Counted from the stretch's first letter, positions 1 through 11,514 are shown. The stretch: 64,000 nt of DNA from Bedellia somnulentella (GCA_963576735.1 OY755173.1:18880873-18944872), one strand, 5' to 3'. A program made the numbers and translations. The notes: a model not told the origin generated them from the sequence alone.

Positions 1-1
1 C

Positions 2-247
2 TAGAAAGTACTCTTTCCAATCTTTACATTCTGCTGAATCATTGAAATGAACTAATAGATTACCATTTTCTTTATACGCCCTAACAAATTCAACGATCAT
101 CTCTTTCTAATACCGAATATCAGAAAGAGTTGGATATAGTTTCGTGATGTAAAAGAGCATTTGCTTTAAATAACCTTTGCCACCAACTCGGCATTTTGAA
201 GGTCCTTGTCGAAGTAGACTAAGAACCTTATCTGTCTTATGATGTTG
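2..247 (-). pseudogene. Possible coding remnant at the window edge
   Basis: Read on the minus strand, about 80 codons stay open except for one TAG in mid-frame. The translation looks protein-like, with stretches such as GPSKCRVGGKGYLKQM and VRAYKENGNLLVHF. It runs off the left edge of the window. I do not recognise the family; it could be a transposase piece, a decayed host exon or chance. Upstream of about position 247 the frame is closed by stops. Confidence 0.3.
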
Positions 248-473
248 GATTTAAGACTAGTCTCAATGTTAACAAAAATGTGGAATTGGACGATATTTTC
301 ACGAACTGAACTTATATATGGCTTTAGTTCTTACCGGATTTTCTGAGTGAAACTTCTTAGTCATAGAAAAGCTGAATGATGATTGGATGCCTTAGCACAT
401 TTCGTTACTTTGAGACAGCAATTTATGCTTCAGATAAAATTGAGAACCTTACTATCCTGCCTATCTACTAATT

Positions 474-684
474 CATATACTCACGGCAATAAATCCCTAG
501 AAGACTAAGCCAGAGCTAAGGAATTAGAAAATTCCTCAGCCACTTTTGGACAATTTAGTGCGGACAAGATGGTAAAGTAAATGTTGTTGGTGATGGGTTT
601 CTAACCGCATCGCCCAAAAATCCATTAAAAGCCACAGTACCGTTAGAAACGGGGTAGTGCTATTCTAAGCCAACAATAAACGGC
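474..684 (-). repeat. SINE-A copy, decayed
   Basis: Complementary-strand copy: CTCACGGC tail motif on the left and CTAAGCCAAC head on the right. The stretch around the ACGTACACCC part is lost (the copy reads GTTAGAAACGGGG), so it is internally deleted. Confidence 0.8.
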
Positions 685-837
685 AATCAATCGTTCTTTC
701 AATCAATCGGGTTGATAATCCAATTCTAATTATACACTAAAAGTTGTGATATTTGCGACATGAACCAACATATTATTATGTAACATTATGGAAGGGATAT
801 TCAACACATTTGGACCCTTGATAAAATAGATAGTTTA

Positions 838-931
838 TATTTTATGTTTAAGTTACATTTACTTTAATATTTTTTACACATACGTTTATTCAAATTGTTT
901 ATTAAAATAAATGTAACTTAAACATAAAATA
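838..931. repeat. Small foldback with perfect 24-bp arms
   Basis: Arms at 838-861 and 908-931 are exact inverted complements (core TATGTTTAAGTTACATTT and its complement), separated by 46 bases. It lies in AT-rich DNA between 691 and 1130 where nothing else is recognised. It could be a very short MITE or a deleted inverted-repeat element. Confidence 0.7.
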
Positions 932-1131
932 CATAATAAAAAAAATACTAAATTAATGTTACTAATATTTTTTTCTATTCAAATCAACTCCATTAATTGT
1001 TATATAACCATGCTGTGGTCACAGTTTTTTGGTATTATGTCCGAATTTATATTTTTTTATTGTGTATTAGTAACTAATGCTATGTCATAGTACTATTTGT
1101 GTGCCTAAATAAATAAATACTTAGTACCCAT

Positions 1132-1225
1132 CAGTGTAGGCAGCCTCTATCATCGATCACCAACTTGTGCGATCCTGGCCAAACTCTCAAGCTTAATTGA
1201 CGTTCATTAACTTTTTATACATACC
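1132..1225 (-). repeat. LINE-R 3' end fragment
   Basis: Complementary to the region coding for the WRSIVSAYP end of LINE-R (GTAGGCAG, ATCGATC, GATCCTGGCCAAAC). Decayed; both the stem and the TATG tail are missing. Confidence 0.6.
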
Positions 1226-1426
1226 CTTGTTAGATACATATTGTCAGCCTTTTAAAGAATTTTGGAAGATCTCTAAAACGTTGGAATATTTTAAGTCATA
1301 TTAAAGTATAAAGTTGATTCTATACAATTTCTATTAAAAGGTTGTGTACCCGCCCACTCACACCTACTAACAGATTTCCAAGTTTCTATTTGTGTTATCT
1401 ACCAAACAAACAGGAGGAAGTACTTC

Positions 1427-1923
1427 AATTCGGTATGCAAAGTTTTACAAAAGTGGTGCTGATTACGAAACCATTTCGAGATATTATGTTTTTAAAACAT
1501 ATTTTCTTGAAATTAAATCAAACAAAGCTAAGATGACCGTTATTTTAGCAAAAAACTGTAGCAGTATTTGACCTTCAGCGTTATTTCAAAGTCATTCGTT
1601 ATTGCAGTTTATTAATAAAATATCGAAAATCATAGGTTTGTTTAGTATAATATCGTAATCATTTCACTTGGGATCACAAATTCGTGAAATATTTTGCAAT
1701 TAGCAACATTTTTACTAAACATTTCGCTTTATTTGCATGTCGCTACGTGATATTTTCGATCGATGACGTCATTAAGTACAAAAGTTAAACAATCTTTAAA
1801 AAATCATAACTTTACAATTACTCATTTTAAATGAAAAATATTCAAATCAGTTTTTTATTTTCGTGTTTGCTATCGAATAAAAATATTTAATAAATACCAA
1901 AAAAAAACTTTGCATACCGAATT
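1427..1923 (+). mobile_element. MITE-1, copy 1 (TTCGGTATGCAAAG termini)
   Basis: Non-coding element of about 497 bp with short terminal inverted repeats: TTCGGTATGCAAAGTTTT at the left and AAAACTTTGCATACCGAA at the right. Both ends sit next to AATT, which is either the target duplication or part of the palindrome. A close copy lies at 41526-42022 and a truncated inverted one at 61084-61505. No transposase frame is present, so it would depend on an enzyme in trans; the superfamily is unknown to me. Confidence 0.85.
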
Positions 1924-1939
1924 TACAGCCGATGTCGAA

Positions 1940-2338
1940 GCTATGTAGTGTTGGCTTAGAATAGCACTATCGCATTTCTTCATTTATTGTAAATAATGTA
2001 ATAGTAATTAATTAGGTATTTAAATATTTATAAGTTGTTGCAATGCTCTAGCAGGGCGCACGTTTGATACTTTATATAATTTAAAACACCATTGTACAAT
2101 ACAACATGTGGCAAATAAATTCTGATTCTGATTCTGATTTTGATTCTTCACGTAGATGATCGTAAGAGGCGACTAAAGTATTGAGGCCTTTTAAGCGATC
2201 TTTTGGCGATGCGGTTGAGGATCACCAACATTTATTTTACAATCTTTTTGTTACATAATTTTCGAAAGTTGATGAAGAATTTTCTTATTCTGAAGCTCTA
2301 GCTAACCCTTTAAGGGATTTACAGCCGTGAGTATATAT
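1940..2338 (+). repeat. SINE-A copy split by a LINE tail
   Basis: Head at 1940-1982 (GCTATGTAGTGTTGGCTTAG), body and tail from 2144. The 161-bp interruption is listed separately. The tail ends in GTGAGTATATATC rather than a clean TATG run. Confidence 0.85.
1983..2143 (+). mobile_element. 5'-truncated LINE tail with (ATTCTG)n end
   Basis: Inserted into a SINE-A copy. The duplicated target TTCTTCA is at 1976-1982 and 2144-2150. It carries an AATAAA-type signal and ends in three to four ATTCTG units, as CR1/L2-type LINEs do. Family otherwise not identified. Confidence 0.7.
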
Positions 2339-2346
2339 CATAAAAA

Positions 2347-2500
2347 AACATAAACGTTCACGCCGTTTATCCACAAAGGGGTTGGCAGAGGTACCAATAC
2401 TTCTGAATATCATGTGACAGCGCCGCCTAGTGTCCAAAGTAGGTACCCACGTTTTGCTTAGACAGTGTACTCACGTGATAGGGCGCAGGCCTATCGCCGT
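2347..2500 (-). repeat. SINE-B copy, lacking its tRNA head
   Basis: The tail complement CATAAACGTTCACGCCG starts the copy at the left; homology stops after the GGCCTATCGCCG block, so the tRNA-derived part is absent. Confidence 0.85.
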
Positions 2501-2890
2501 GAGTACGTATATGTATGCTGTAGCATTATATCTGCTAGCAAATTTAACATTATACCTAATTCTGTTGGGTGTTTTAGGGTAGTTTGCAGAGAACCTAATA
2601 CATACTTCATCCACTAGGATTTACGGCAACCACAGAAGAGCTACCGTATTACAAGCATAAGGAAATGCGATAGATGTTCTCAGTCATGTGGAAAATATGA
2701 GGAGTAGGTAGAAGAATTTTATTTCCACTTTTAATTGCGTTCACAAGTTAGTAAAAGTTACGATGCCGCTGTGTGGGTGTAACCCGGCCCAATTAAAAGT
2801 TTTTCTCACTTCTGCTGTCAAGCAAAACTATGTTACTGACATTTCTACAACATAATCGAATACAAACACACACGAATGTTTTTGACCCAC
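2501..2890. other. No feature recognised
   Basis: Moderately AT-rich unique-looking sequence; no reading frame, inverted repeat or known family seen. Confidence 0.5.
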
Positions 2891-3126
2891 CGTGATAACT
2901 CAGTCAGGTAGATAGGGATACACTCATCGTGCAGACGATGACGGTTCAAGTCCCGGGTCGGGCCTACACCAATTTGCGTTTTCTAAAGAGATATGTATAG
3001 TTTATTTATTATGGTTAACGGTGACGAAACCCACATGGCTGAGTTGTACTTAATCATGTGATAGTGTAATCATGTACTGTACCTCTGCCTAACCCTTCAG
3101 GGATATACGGCGTGAACATTTGAGTT
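2891..3126 (+). repeat. SINE-B copy with tRNA-like head
   Basis: The head reads CGTGATAACTCAGTCAGG (A-box region) with a B box GGTTCAAGTCC at 2943-2953. The body is shortened: the part between the GTACAACTCAGCCATGT block and the tail is deleted. It ends GGATATACGGCGTGAACATT. Confidence 0.85.
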
Positions 3127-3181
3127 GAGTTAAGACTAATGTTTCTGTATTGCTTGTAATTTTGCATGGCCTTTTCTACTA

Positions 3182-3432
3182 ATACATACATACATAAATA
3201 TACTCACGGCTATATTTCCCTAGAAGGGGTAACCAGAGCTAAGGAATTATAAATTCCTCAGCCACTTTTGGAAGTTGAGTGGGGAAAAGATGGTAAAAAT
3301 AAAGGTTTTTAGTGATGGATCTCCAACCGCATCGCCCAAAAATCCAATAAAAGGCCCCAATACCCTTGGTCGCCACTTACGACACCCGTGGGTAGAAAGG
3401 GGTAGCGACTTTCTAAGCCGGCACTACACGGC
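3182..3432 (-). repeat. SINE-A copy, near full length
   Basis: Runs from the CATA run at the left to GCACTACACGGC at the right. It belongs to the variant with ACCCGTGGGTAGAAAGG rather than ACCCACCGGAAGAAATGG. Confidence 0.9.
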
Positions 3433-3482
3433 ATTTACTAATATATATCCTATTAATCTTATAAAATGTAAAAGTGGCAATT

Positions 3483-3725
3483 AGATGTTTAGATGTATGT
3501 GTGTTTGAGGTAAAAAGGCTACTCAATTACAGACTGTATATGTATGAAATTTAGCGAAATGCTAGATATTGTTTCAAATTATAACATAGGATCCCTTTTT
3601 ATCCTGGAAAAATTTGACCAATAAAATATTCACGCCTGATTGAACTCAGAGTACCGGAAAAAACGCCTAAAGTTTGGCATAAGCAAATTTACAGAACGAA
3701 GTCTGTCGGTTCAGCTAATATAATA
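3483..3725 (+). repeat. Dispersed repeat D, copy 1
   Basis: Shares blocks TTTAGATGT, CTCAATTACAG, TTCACGCxTGATTGAACTC and GGTACTCTGAG-type wording with an inverted copy at 35631-35875. A non-coding dispersed repeat of about 240 bp; class not recognised. Confidence 0.6.
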
Positions 3726-3961
3726 ATAAATGAAGAAACACATACGAATAAAGTACACTAATCAATATAGCTATCCTTCTACGCCATGAATGAAATATCA
3801 TTGTCTTTTATTAGCAAGAGATATCGATATTAATGAATCGGTCCCTTTTTAATTCACCCTGTCTTTAGCGAGAACCGTTTCATTATTCTTTGCGTGATTC
3901 AGAATGAGTTGCCGAGATATACATATTATAATACGATATACAATGTTCCAGAGTATAGTTA

Positions 3962-4090
3962 GTACGAGCAACCTTTTAACTAGATATCGCGTGGTATAAA
4001 ATCCGCCATCTCTTTCGCACTTACTTATCATCGTATACTATCATCTCATACTGACCGATATCGCGCCGATAAAATAGCGCCCGTGCTACG
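3962..4090 (+). mobile_element. MITE-2, diverged copy
   Basis: About 130 bp aligning with copies at 39973-40104 and 63393-63523 through TTTTAACTAG, CGCACTTACTTA and GATAAAATAGCG blocks. The terminal repeats GCAAGCACGAGC/GCTCGTGCTTGC are eroded here. Confidence 0.65.
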
Positions 4091-4353
4091 CCTCCCTTTG
4101 TTTAGCTGCCTTCAAAGTCATGAGTATATTGCTATCGCAGCAAAAGAGAAAACAAGTCTTTATCGTTTCCAATACAATGAAAAGAGAAAGAACAATTGAT
4201 AAAGATAATAAGACGAGTGGAAGGGTTCTTCGTACACCCTCATCTCAATTTGACCTCAATTTCGTGCGGACATTGTCGATTACTGGACCAGTAGTAGAAA
4301 ATTGATTTAGGAAGAGCGACGTGTAATGTATAGACAATTTATGCAGTAGTATT

Positions 4354-4592
4354 TGCTAGTGTCGGTTTAGAATAGCACTACCCCATTTCTTCCAGTGGGT
4401 GTATGTAAGAGGCGACTAACGGTATTGGGGCTTTTAAGGGATTTTTGGGCAATACGGTTGGAGACCCATCACCAACAACCTTTATTTTACCATCTTTTAC
4501 CCACGCAATCTCCAAAAGTGGCTAAGGAGTTTCTAATTAATGTTCTATATAATAAGGATTAATAGCCGTAAGTATATGTATGTATGTATGTA
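4354..4592 (+). repeat. SINE-A copy, near full length
   Basis: Starts GCTAGTGTCGGTTTAG and ends AGCCGTAAGTATATG plus TATG units. The inner stem of the 3' hairpin is weakened (the tail reads TAATAAGGATTAATAGCCG). Confidence 0.9.
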
Positions 4593-4660
4593 TTTGCTGA
4601 ATCTTGGTGTCAAATATTATTTTGGAATATATTTTCTAGTTAAATTTTGCCTTACGTTCA

Positions 4661-4750
4661 TACATTTATATACTCACGGCTATACATCCTTAGAAGAGGA
4701 AACCAGGGCTTCAGAATAATAAATTCCTCAGGCTCAACTCAACTTTTGAA
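4661..4750 (-). repeat. SINE-A tail fragment
   Basis: Only the 3' part (complement ACTCACGGCTAT to CAACTTTTGAAAG) is present. Confidence 0.7.
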
Positions 4751-4753
4751 AGT

Positions 4754-5327
4754 TTCTTTACAGTTATTAAGTAAACTTGTGATATTATTAATCGATGAGA
4801 TAGTTTTTTACGTTTCTACAAAATGGCGATCGATAGTCTATGTCTTCCTCAGTGGGAAATAATGATGTTAATCTGTGTATGTAAGTGCAATACAATATTG
4901 TATTATAATATCGCACTACACCTACAAAACTCATAAATATGTTTTATTCTTCTTTTTTCATCATTGATATTTGCCATAATAGTAGTATGAATATAGTAGT
5001 ATTTATGTAAGTCACAGTATGATTGTTCGAAATGGGTCACATCCTTTCATACACAATAGATACCATTATTCAAAAAAAGATCGCAAGCGTATTTGAATAC
5101 CAAAATCGAAGTCAAAATGACAATAAGGAGATTGTATCGTTGAATTGTCGGTCATGTCTGAAAGGAAGACCCTTGAACTTTCTTTTCTTTGCCAAAGTAA
5201 AATATCCGTTCTAACAAAGCGAAATCGATTGAAATGATACCAGAAAAACTATTAAAATGGAAATTGGTTTGACTTTTACGGCGGGGCGGTTCATTTTCCT
5301 AACAGACACTTAAACGAAGTGTCAAAA
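4754..5327. other. No feature recognised
   Basis: AT-rich; no conserved frame, repeat family or inverted repeat seen. Confidence 0.5.
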
Positions 5328-5328
5328 A

Positions 5329-5440
5329 CATACATACATACATATACTTACGGCTGTATTTCCCTAGAAGGGGTAGCCAGAGCTAGGGAATTATAAATTC
5401 CTCAGCCACTTTTGGAAGTTGAGCGGGGAAAAGAGAGTAA
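5329..5440 (-). repeat. SINE-A 3' half
   Basis: CATA run then TACTTACGGCTG; truncated after GGGGAAAAGAGAG. The following 390 bases hold nothing recognisable. Confidence 0.8.
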
Positions 5441-5827
5441 AAAAATGTTCATCGCCAACAATCTAATTCTACTGTACTTGCAGTAATTTGTAACCGTGAG
5501 AAAAAATCGTAGGGATAATTAAATATAAGAGTATATATAAAGTCATGATACCCCTTCCAAGGATTGGTGGCGAGCATGCTACCTATTACATGGAATCATT
5601 GTGCAAACAAAAAGTAGATACATGAACTCTCTATTGCCGTTCTTTTGTATATATTTTGTCTGCGTCTTGTGGATTTTTTTTTGTTTTATTATTTGGACTG
5701 CAGACATTATGTATTGTATTTTCAGCGGTTAATTGTAATGTTATTCATTGAAATTATGACATATTTTATTCTTTTATTAGAAATAGCGTTGGGCGTCGAA
5801 AACTATAGGTACTGAGTACCATAAACA

Positions 5828-6187
5828 TAACATAACATAAACGTTCACGCCGAATATCCCTGAAGGGGTTGGCAGAGGTACTTATACTTCTGAACATGAC
5901 GTGACTTTGTCACCTGGCGTTTAGAGTACCCATGTTTTGCATGGACAGTGTACTCACGTGATAGGGAAAGGTCTATCGCCGTTTTGTACGAATACACTGT
6001 TCACATGACTAAGTACAACTCAGCCATGTGGGTTTTCCTCACGAGGTTTTCCCTCACCGTTAAAAACCGTGATAAATTAACTACACATATGTCTTTAGCA
6101 AAGACAAATTGGTGTAGACCCGACCCGGGATTTAAACACTAGTCGCTTGCACGAAAACCGGTGTTCTACCCATTGAGCTATCACGTT
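5828..6187 (-). repeat. SINE-B, full length
   Basis: On the minus strand it starts GTGATAGCTCAATGGGTAG (A box) and has the B box GTTTAAATCCC; it then runs through the GTGAGGAAAACCC and CAAAACGGCGATAG blocks to GGCGTGAACGTTTATG. This is a good reference copy for the family: a tRNA-derived pol III head joined to a LINE-like tail. Confidence 0.9.
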
Positions 6188-6480
6188 GTCAAGTCAAGTA
6201 TTGAATAATTCTCAATAAAAGCAGCAAGTATCTATTATATATTTTTTACATTTGAAACACATTGTTGAATACTGCCTCAAGTTAATAAATAAATATTGTT
6301 CTTTAAACAACCAACTGTGATCATCTTTATTTCTGTTGGTGCTAAATTGTAACTAATGAGCTCTTTTCTGTATTTGAGTATTTACAATTACGTTCTTTGT
6401 ATGCATTGTGTCTTAGTTATCATGTATTTTCTTTTTCAGTATTCTGTAAATATAGGTTTCTGTAAATTCTCTTTTCAGTT

Positions 6481-6661
6481 TACATACATACATATACACA
6501 CGGCTATATTTCCCTAGAAGGGGTAGCCAGAGCTAAGGGATTATAAATTCCTCAGCCACTTTTGGAAGTTGAGTTGGAAAAAGATGGTAAAAATAAAGGT
6601 TTTTGGTAATGGGTCTCCAACCGCATCGCCCAAAAATCCTATAAAAGCCCCAACACCCTTT
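6481..6661 (-). repeat. SINE-A, 5' truncated
   Basis: Complete 3' two thirds; homology stops after CCCCAACACCC, so the head is missing. Confidence 0.85.
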
Positions 6662-7217
6662 TAATAAACATGATTTAAATAAACAGTTTAAATAAACAGT
6701 AATCTTAACCTTGCTTCGTAATTATTTGCTTTGTTTATTTGTTAAACTGTATTTATGAAAGTTTACCGCCATTATTCAATATTATAAATACTGGTAAAAG
6801 ACGAAAATCTTTAGCTGCAAATACATGCCTTTCTCTTTTTATTATTATTATTTTAATCGTTGCTTTGCTTATAGGTTATAGTGATGATAAAAATAAATTT
6901 TTTGAACATTCTAGCATAATGAGACCAGGTTAACAGCAAATATAAATATCTATTCATGGTCTTAGCCTGTGATTTTCCGAAACATTTCTATCTCATCTTC
7001 GTAAGGAACGACAACAAAACCCTGAAAATACAAAGAAATAGTTCCAATAATAGTTTTCACGCATTGCTCTCAGACTGGGTAAGGTCGGTGACTCAGCATT
7101 CCGATATTGCTGCCGATAAAGAAACATCTGCATCGCTGATTTCACCATCCTTTTAGGATCACGATTTTATATGAAAAAGAAAATTTTATGCTACATATGG
7201 ATGAATTGAATAATATT
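6662..7217. other. No feature recognised
   Basis: Two short open frames (6739-6933 and 6956-7156) carry no known motif and the base composition is like the surrounding non-coding DNA. Confidence 0.5.
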
Positions 7218-7330
7218 GATATATGAATATGCACGAATTTGTATAAAATCTGGACGGTATTGTTAGTAGAGACCGGATACGTAAGACGTTTCAGTATTGT
7301 TTTATTAAAGCTTGTTAGTTTGTTATTTTA
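7218..7330. repeat. Left copy of a ~110-bp duplication flanking SINE-A
   Basis: Near-identical to 7580-7686 (shared GCACGAATTTGTATAAAATC, CGGATACGTAAGACGTTTCA). The two copies directly bracket a SINE-A. Confidence 0.85.
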
Positions 7331-7579
7331 GCTGTGTAGCGCCGGCTTAGAATAGCGCTACCCCATTTCTACCGGCGGGTGTACGTAAGAGGCGACTAAC
7401 GGTATTGAGGCTTTTAATGGAACATTGGGCGATGCGGTTGGAGACCCATCACCAACAACCTTAATTTTCATCATCTTTTCCCCACTCACATTTCCAAAAG
7501 TGGCTGAGGAATTTCTAATTCCTTAGCTCTGGCTACGCCTTCTAGGGATTTACAGCCGTGACTATATGTATGTATGTAT
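7331..7579 (+). repeat. SINE-A, full length, between duplicated flanks
   Basis: From GCTGTGTAGCGCCGGCTTAG to a three-unit TATG tail. Flanked by duplications of about 110 bp, far longer than the 9-12 bp duplications of other copies. Confidence 0.9.
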
Positions 7580-7686
7580 GATATAAGAATTTGCACGAAT
7601 TTGTATAAAATCTGGATAGTATTGTTAGTAGAGATCGGATACGTAAGACGTTTCAGTATTGTTTTATTAAAGTTTGTTATTTAAAG
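7580..7686. repeat. Right copy of the ~110-bp duplication
   Basis: See 7218-7330; it differs by a handful of substitutions and a short deletion near its right end. Confidence 0.85.
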
Positions 7687-9614
7687 TAAGCCAAATAGAA
7701 AGGCATGTATCTGAAAAATGTGGAGGAAACGAGAGAGGTTTATCGGGGTTATACAAAGTGCTGATAAATAACCAAGAAGTTGAGAGTGATGTTCAAATAC
7801 TGCAGAGTAGCAAGGTAGTATGATAGAAAAACAAACTTCGTTGAGATTATATAACTTTTCAATAATCTTTAATCTTTTTCTATAAATCATTTTAATATTT
7901 CATGATTTTTTTGGGGTCTTGAAGTTATCTAACACATTAGTTAATTTAGAAAAATATCCTAACTATATTGATCAGAATAATAAATTTAACTTAGTGTTTT
8001 CTTGATTTTACATAACTAAAAAGCTCAATCTACAACTATATCAAAATATCATATAAAAAGATTACACTCGTACATTTGGTTCCGGATACTCGTAACTCCA
8101 AATGAATTATAGAAGAGGTAAAACAAATAGAACCACACTACAATTCAGCGCTCAATGTTAGCCGAATAAAACCAATCAAATGCATTGTGATTGCCTTCAC
8201 ACTATATTGGCACTTACATTAATTGAAATAGCACATTTAATAAATTCTAGATGTGGAAAACTTTCAGTTTTTAAAATTATACTGTGTGCAAAGTTTCGGA
8301 TGATTTATGATAAAAACTAAAGCTGTGAATTGATTTTAATATTAAAATGTCAATTGAATAGATTAAGGTTGCAATGTCATCGATATAACTTGATGAGAGT
8401 TTTTCAATTATAAGGCAGAGGTCTGCCAATGATCGTGGAAACTAACACGGCCTAGAGAGATATCAATCTTGAATTAAAATTTAAATTTAAAAGTGTTGAA
8501 TTTTGTTATTGTAAGCAAGGTTACCTTTTGAAAGAATTTCGGCATACTTGGCCTTTGCCGGCAATACTTAATATATATATATATATATATATATATACAT
8601 TCTGTAATATATCACTGTTTTATTTAGCAGAAGTAAATAGCAAACAGGAAAGGAAAAAGCTTACACAAAAGTAATTGAAATTTCTAAAATAACTTTTATC
8701 CAAGCTTCTGCGACAGCAAATGAATACTGAAGCAGAATATAAAAATAACCTTTAATAAAACTACGAGTAGACACTACGTGTAATAAATTAGTTTACAGTA
8801 GAAATGAGTAGTGACCAGACACTGGGCTTGGCACGGAAAATATATGGGAACCTAGCTGTAAATGAAACTACTGAAACAATGATATTATATCTAAAGCAAA
8901 ATGAGTGTTAATTGGAATTGGTGTGGTTTGAAATTCATGGTTCGAGACATTCATGACAGTACAGCTCTAGTTTATCTTTTAGAAGTGTAAAAAATCTCAT
9001 TAGGGTAGGTAGGTGTATATAATAATTAAAATCTTTTGCTCAGTATTATGTTGCTTTTACCCTTTTTTTGTTTTTCTGCCTTAATTCTTATTTTTTTTAA
9101 TTTTTAATTTTACTAACATAGTTATAAGTTTATTGTTACTAACAAACTTAGTCTGCAATAAATGTGTTTTTTATTTTTGATATTAGTCCTATTGACATAA
9201 TTATTAATCAATGAACACCGGCTGCACTTAAGAAATAATGGGTTCCGGGTAAAATCGAACAATAAACGACATAAAATCATGATCTACCAATGAGTCCGAG
9301 AAGGGGAGCCTGTAACACCACACAACCTACCTTCAAAGTAAACCGTTTAGCAACATATTTATCTTACAGTTTCGTATAACGTCACGTTAAGTTATAGTTT
9401 TTAGGAAGCCTTTACATGCAAGCAATTAAGAATACCAACAATAGAAACAGGAAATCTAAAACTTACGCATCTTTGGACTGAAATATCATTGGTTTATTAG
9501 TTCATCATGGAACTAGAACCTTCTAAGTAAATGATCAGGTTGTATGACATGATTACATTACTGTTTGAAATGAGCTAATTTATTTCCTGAAGTAAGTAGT
9601 CTGACAGTAGAGGC
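7687..9614. other. AT-rich stretch without recognised features
   Basis: Contains a (TA)n microsatellite at about 8571-8597. No conserved frame, tRNA-like sequence or repeat in common with the rest of the window was found. Confidence 0.5.
8571..8597. repeat. (TA)n microsatellite
   Basis: About 13 uninterrupted TA units. Confidence 0.95.
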
Positions 9615-9840
9615 ACAGGGTGGGCTAGAAATAGCATCATCGCATCTCTTTCCGTTGGTGTAATACAAAGTGATTATATAGTAGTTCAAGGTCTTTTAAG
9701 TAGTGAAAATAGTGGGCAATGTGATTGGAAAACCATAACGACAGAAATATAAAGGCTGCTTTTTTCCACTTCAATCCATACTTCTGAAGCTCTGTCTTCC
9801 TGTCTAAGGTATTCAAGCAATAATTTGTATATGTATGTAA
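9615..9840 (+). repeat. SINE-A, strongly decayed
   Basis: Recognised by spaced blocks AGAAATAGCATCATCGCAT, AAGTAGTGAAAATAGTGGGCAATG, GATTGGAAAACC and a final TATGTATG. Confidence 0.65.
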
Positions 9841-10321
9841 GAAAAGATATCAGTCAGTATTAATCAGAATAATTAACTACATAAACTTTGTTTTTTGTAA
9901 TATTCATCACTTTAACTGTATGGACATGCTACTTTTATTCTAACAGCTTAGGTATATGTATTTTTTATATATGTATGCCATTTTACATAGTATCCCTATT
10001 TTAGTCTTGTTTCTATTTACGAATCAAGAAAAAGAAAATTTGTAAGATATCGTCTAGTTAATATATTGGGACAGTAATCACTTTTATAAATTTAAACTAT
10101 TAACGAAATACAAAAAATATAAAGAGTATTTCCTAAAATGGCAAATAACATTTTGCAAGGTATTTCAAGTGGTAGCAAAGTACGAGTAGCGTATGCTAAC
10201 TGCATAATGCTGTACCGAGAGTCTTACGTAGAACAAAGCCCTGTGCCACAACAATGCCAGCGGTTCTGGTGCAGCTTGTTTGCATACGAGCATACCGAAT
10301 ATATTTTACACTGAGAGGATC
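9841..10321. other. No feature recognised
   Basis: AT-rich; nothing conserved seen. Confidence 0.5.
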
Positions 10322-10886
10322 TATAGCCGGCTTAGAATGTCACTACCCAAATTATTCAAATTTATTTACTTAATAATAGTAATAAAAAACGTTTATTTAG
10401 CATTCAAACATAAGTACAATACAGTTTGCTAGCGAGCCCCACACTAGGTAAAAACCTGTATTGCAGGAACTCTAACATAAATTATACAATATTCATTAAT
10501 TTAAGCTTAAGCTCAAATTCAGTTTACATATTATTATTATTTAGTTTGAAAATTTTAATTACACTCTATAAAATTTATTTACATATTTAGAATACAATGT
10601 TTTTTTTTATTTTTATTTATATGACTTATGTTCTAAATGTTGTTATTTTATATTCTTTTTGCTATTTCTGTTTTTTCTCTTTAATAAATAAATACCTCTT
10701 TTTACCCACGGGTGTCTTAAGAGGTCACTAAGGGTAGTTTTAGGGTCATGCGGTTGGAGACCCATCACAAACGATACTTTATTTTTACCATCTTGTACCC
10801 TATCAACTTTCAAATGTGGCTGAGGAGTTTCTAGCTCTGTAGCTCTGGCTACCTCTTTTTGGGATTTATGGCCGTGTATATGTATG
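10322..10886 (+). repeat. SINE-A split by a LINE tail
   Basis: The head TATAGCCGGCTTAGAATG lies at 10322-10347; body and tail continue from about 10692 (TTTTTACCCACGGGTGTC) to GCCGTGTATATGTATG. Confidence 0.8.
10348..10691 (-). mobile_element. Minus-strand LINE 3' end inserted in SINE-A
   Basis: On the minus strand it ends GAATGCTAAATAAACG followed by T-rich and ATT-rich sequence, like a polyadenylated LINE 3' UTR. No coding part remains. The family is not certain; the boundaries are inferred from where the SINE-A homology breaks and resumes. Confidence 0.55.
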
Positions 10887-11356
10887 TAGGATCAATAGTC
10901 TGTATAAAATTATCAAATGCAGTTAAAACAACACATTCGTAAGCCGTTAATGCCACTACAATGGTCACTTTTACCCCGCGTATCTACGTATTTATTGTTA
11001 TAGCATCATTTGCAGAAATATTTCGAATACAAAGCCCGTGTTCGGATTACCATAGCTGTTATCTTTATTCGTACTCTTCGAATAATTCGTGTACGAGCTT
11101 TTTGTTTACGAACATTTTATTGCGCATTTACAAATTGAAATTCAATTGCAGAGCGTGCTGCTATTATTGAGAGATGAACGGGATAATATAACCCAAAATT
11201 TGAATGAGTTTATTATACTACCACTATAATTAAAGTTGCAGCAAATTAAATTAATTCCTGGTATAGTCTATTATTCCTATGTCAATAAAATGAGGCTTTT
11301 ATCTGAGGATTGTCTGAAAACATAAATGATGACAAAAAACCTCGTAAAAAAGTAAT
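10887..11356. other. No feature recognised
   Basis: A 69-codon open frame at 10961-11170 has no recognisable motif. Confidence 0.45.
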
Positions 11357-11514
11357 AAAAGCGGTCTGAAGTGAGAAGTATAAAATAATGTATGAGAAGG
11401 AAAATGAATATAAGGGAAGCAAGAGAGGTTTGTCAATATTGTACTAAGTGGCAATCGATAGTCTCTGCCTACCTCAATGGCAACAATGGGCGTGAGTATA
11501 AGTAAGTAACCCAC
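11357..11514 (+). repeat. LINE-R 3' end
   Basis: Contains the coding remnant for GCAATCGATAGTCTCTGCC (W-R-S-I-V-S-A) and ends GGGCGTGAGTATAAG. The open frame seen on the opposite strand here is an antisense shadow. Confidence 0.75.

Noticed and set aside
2891..2963. tRNA gene
   Set aside because: tRNA-like head of SINE-B; stems are incomplete and the family body follows directly.
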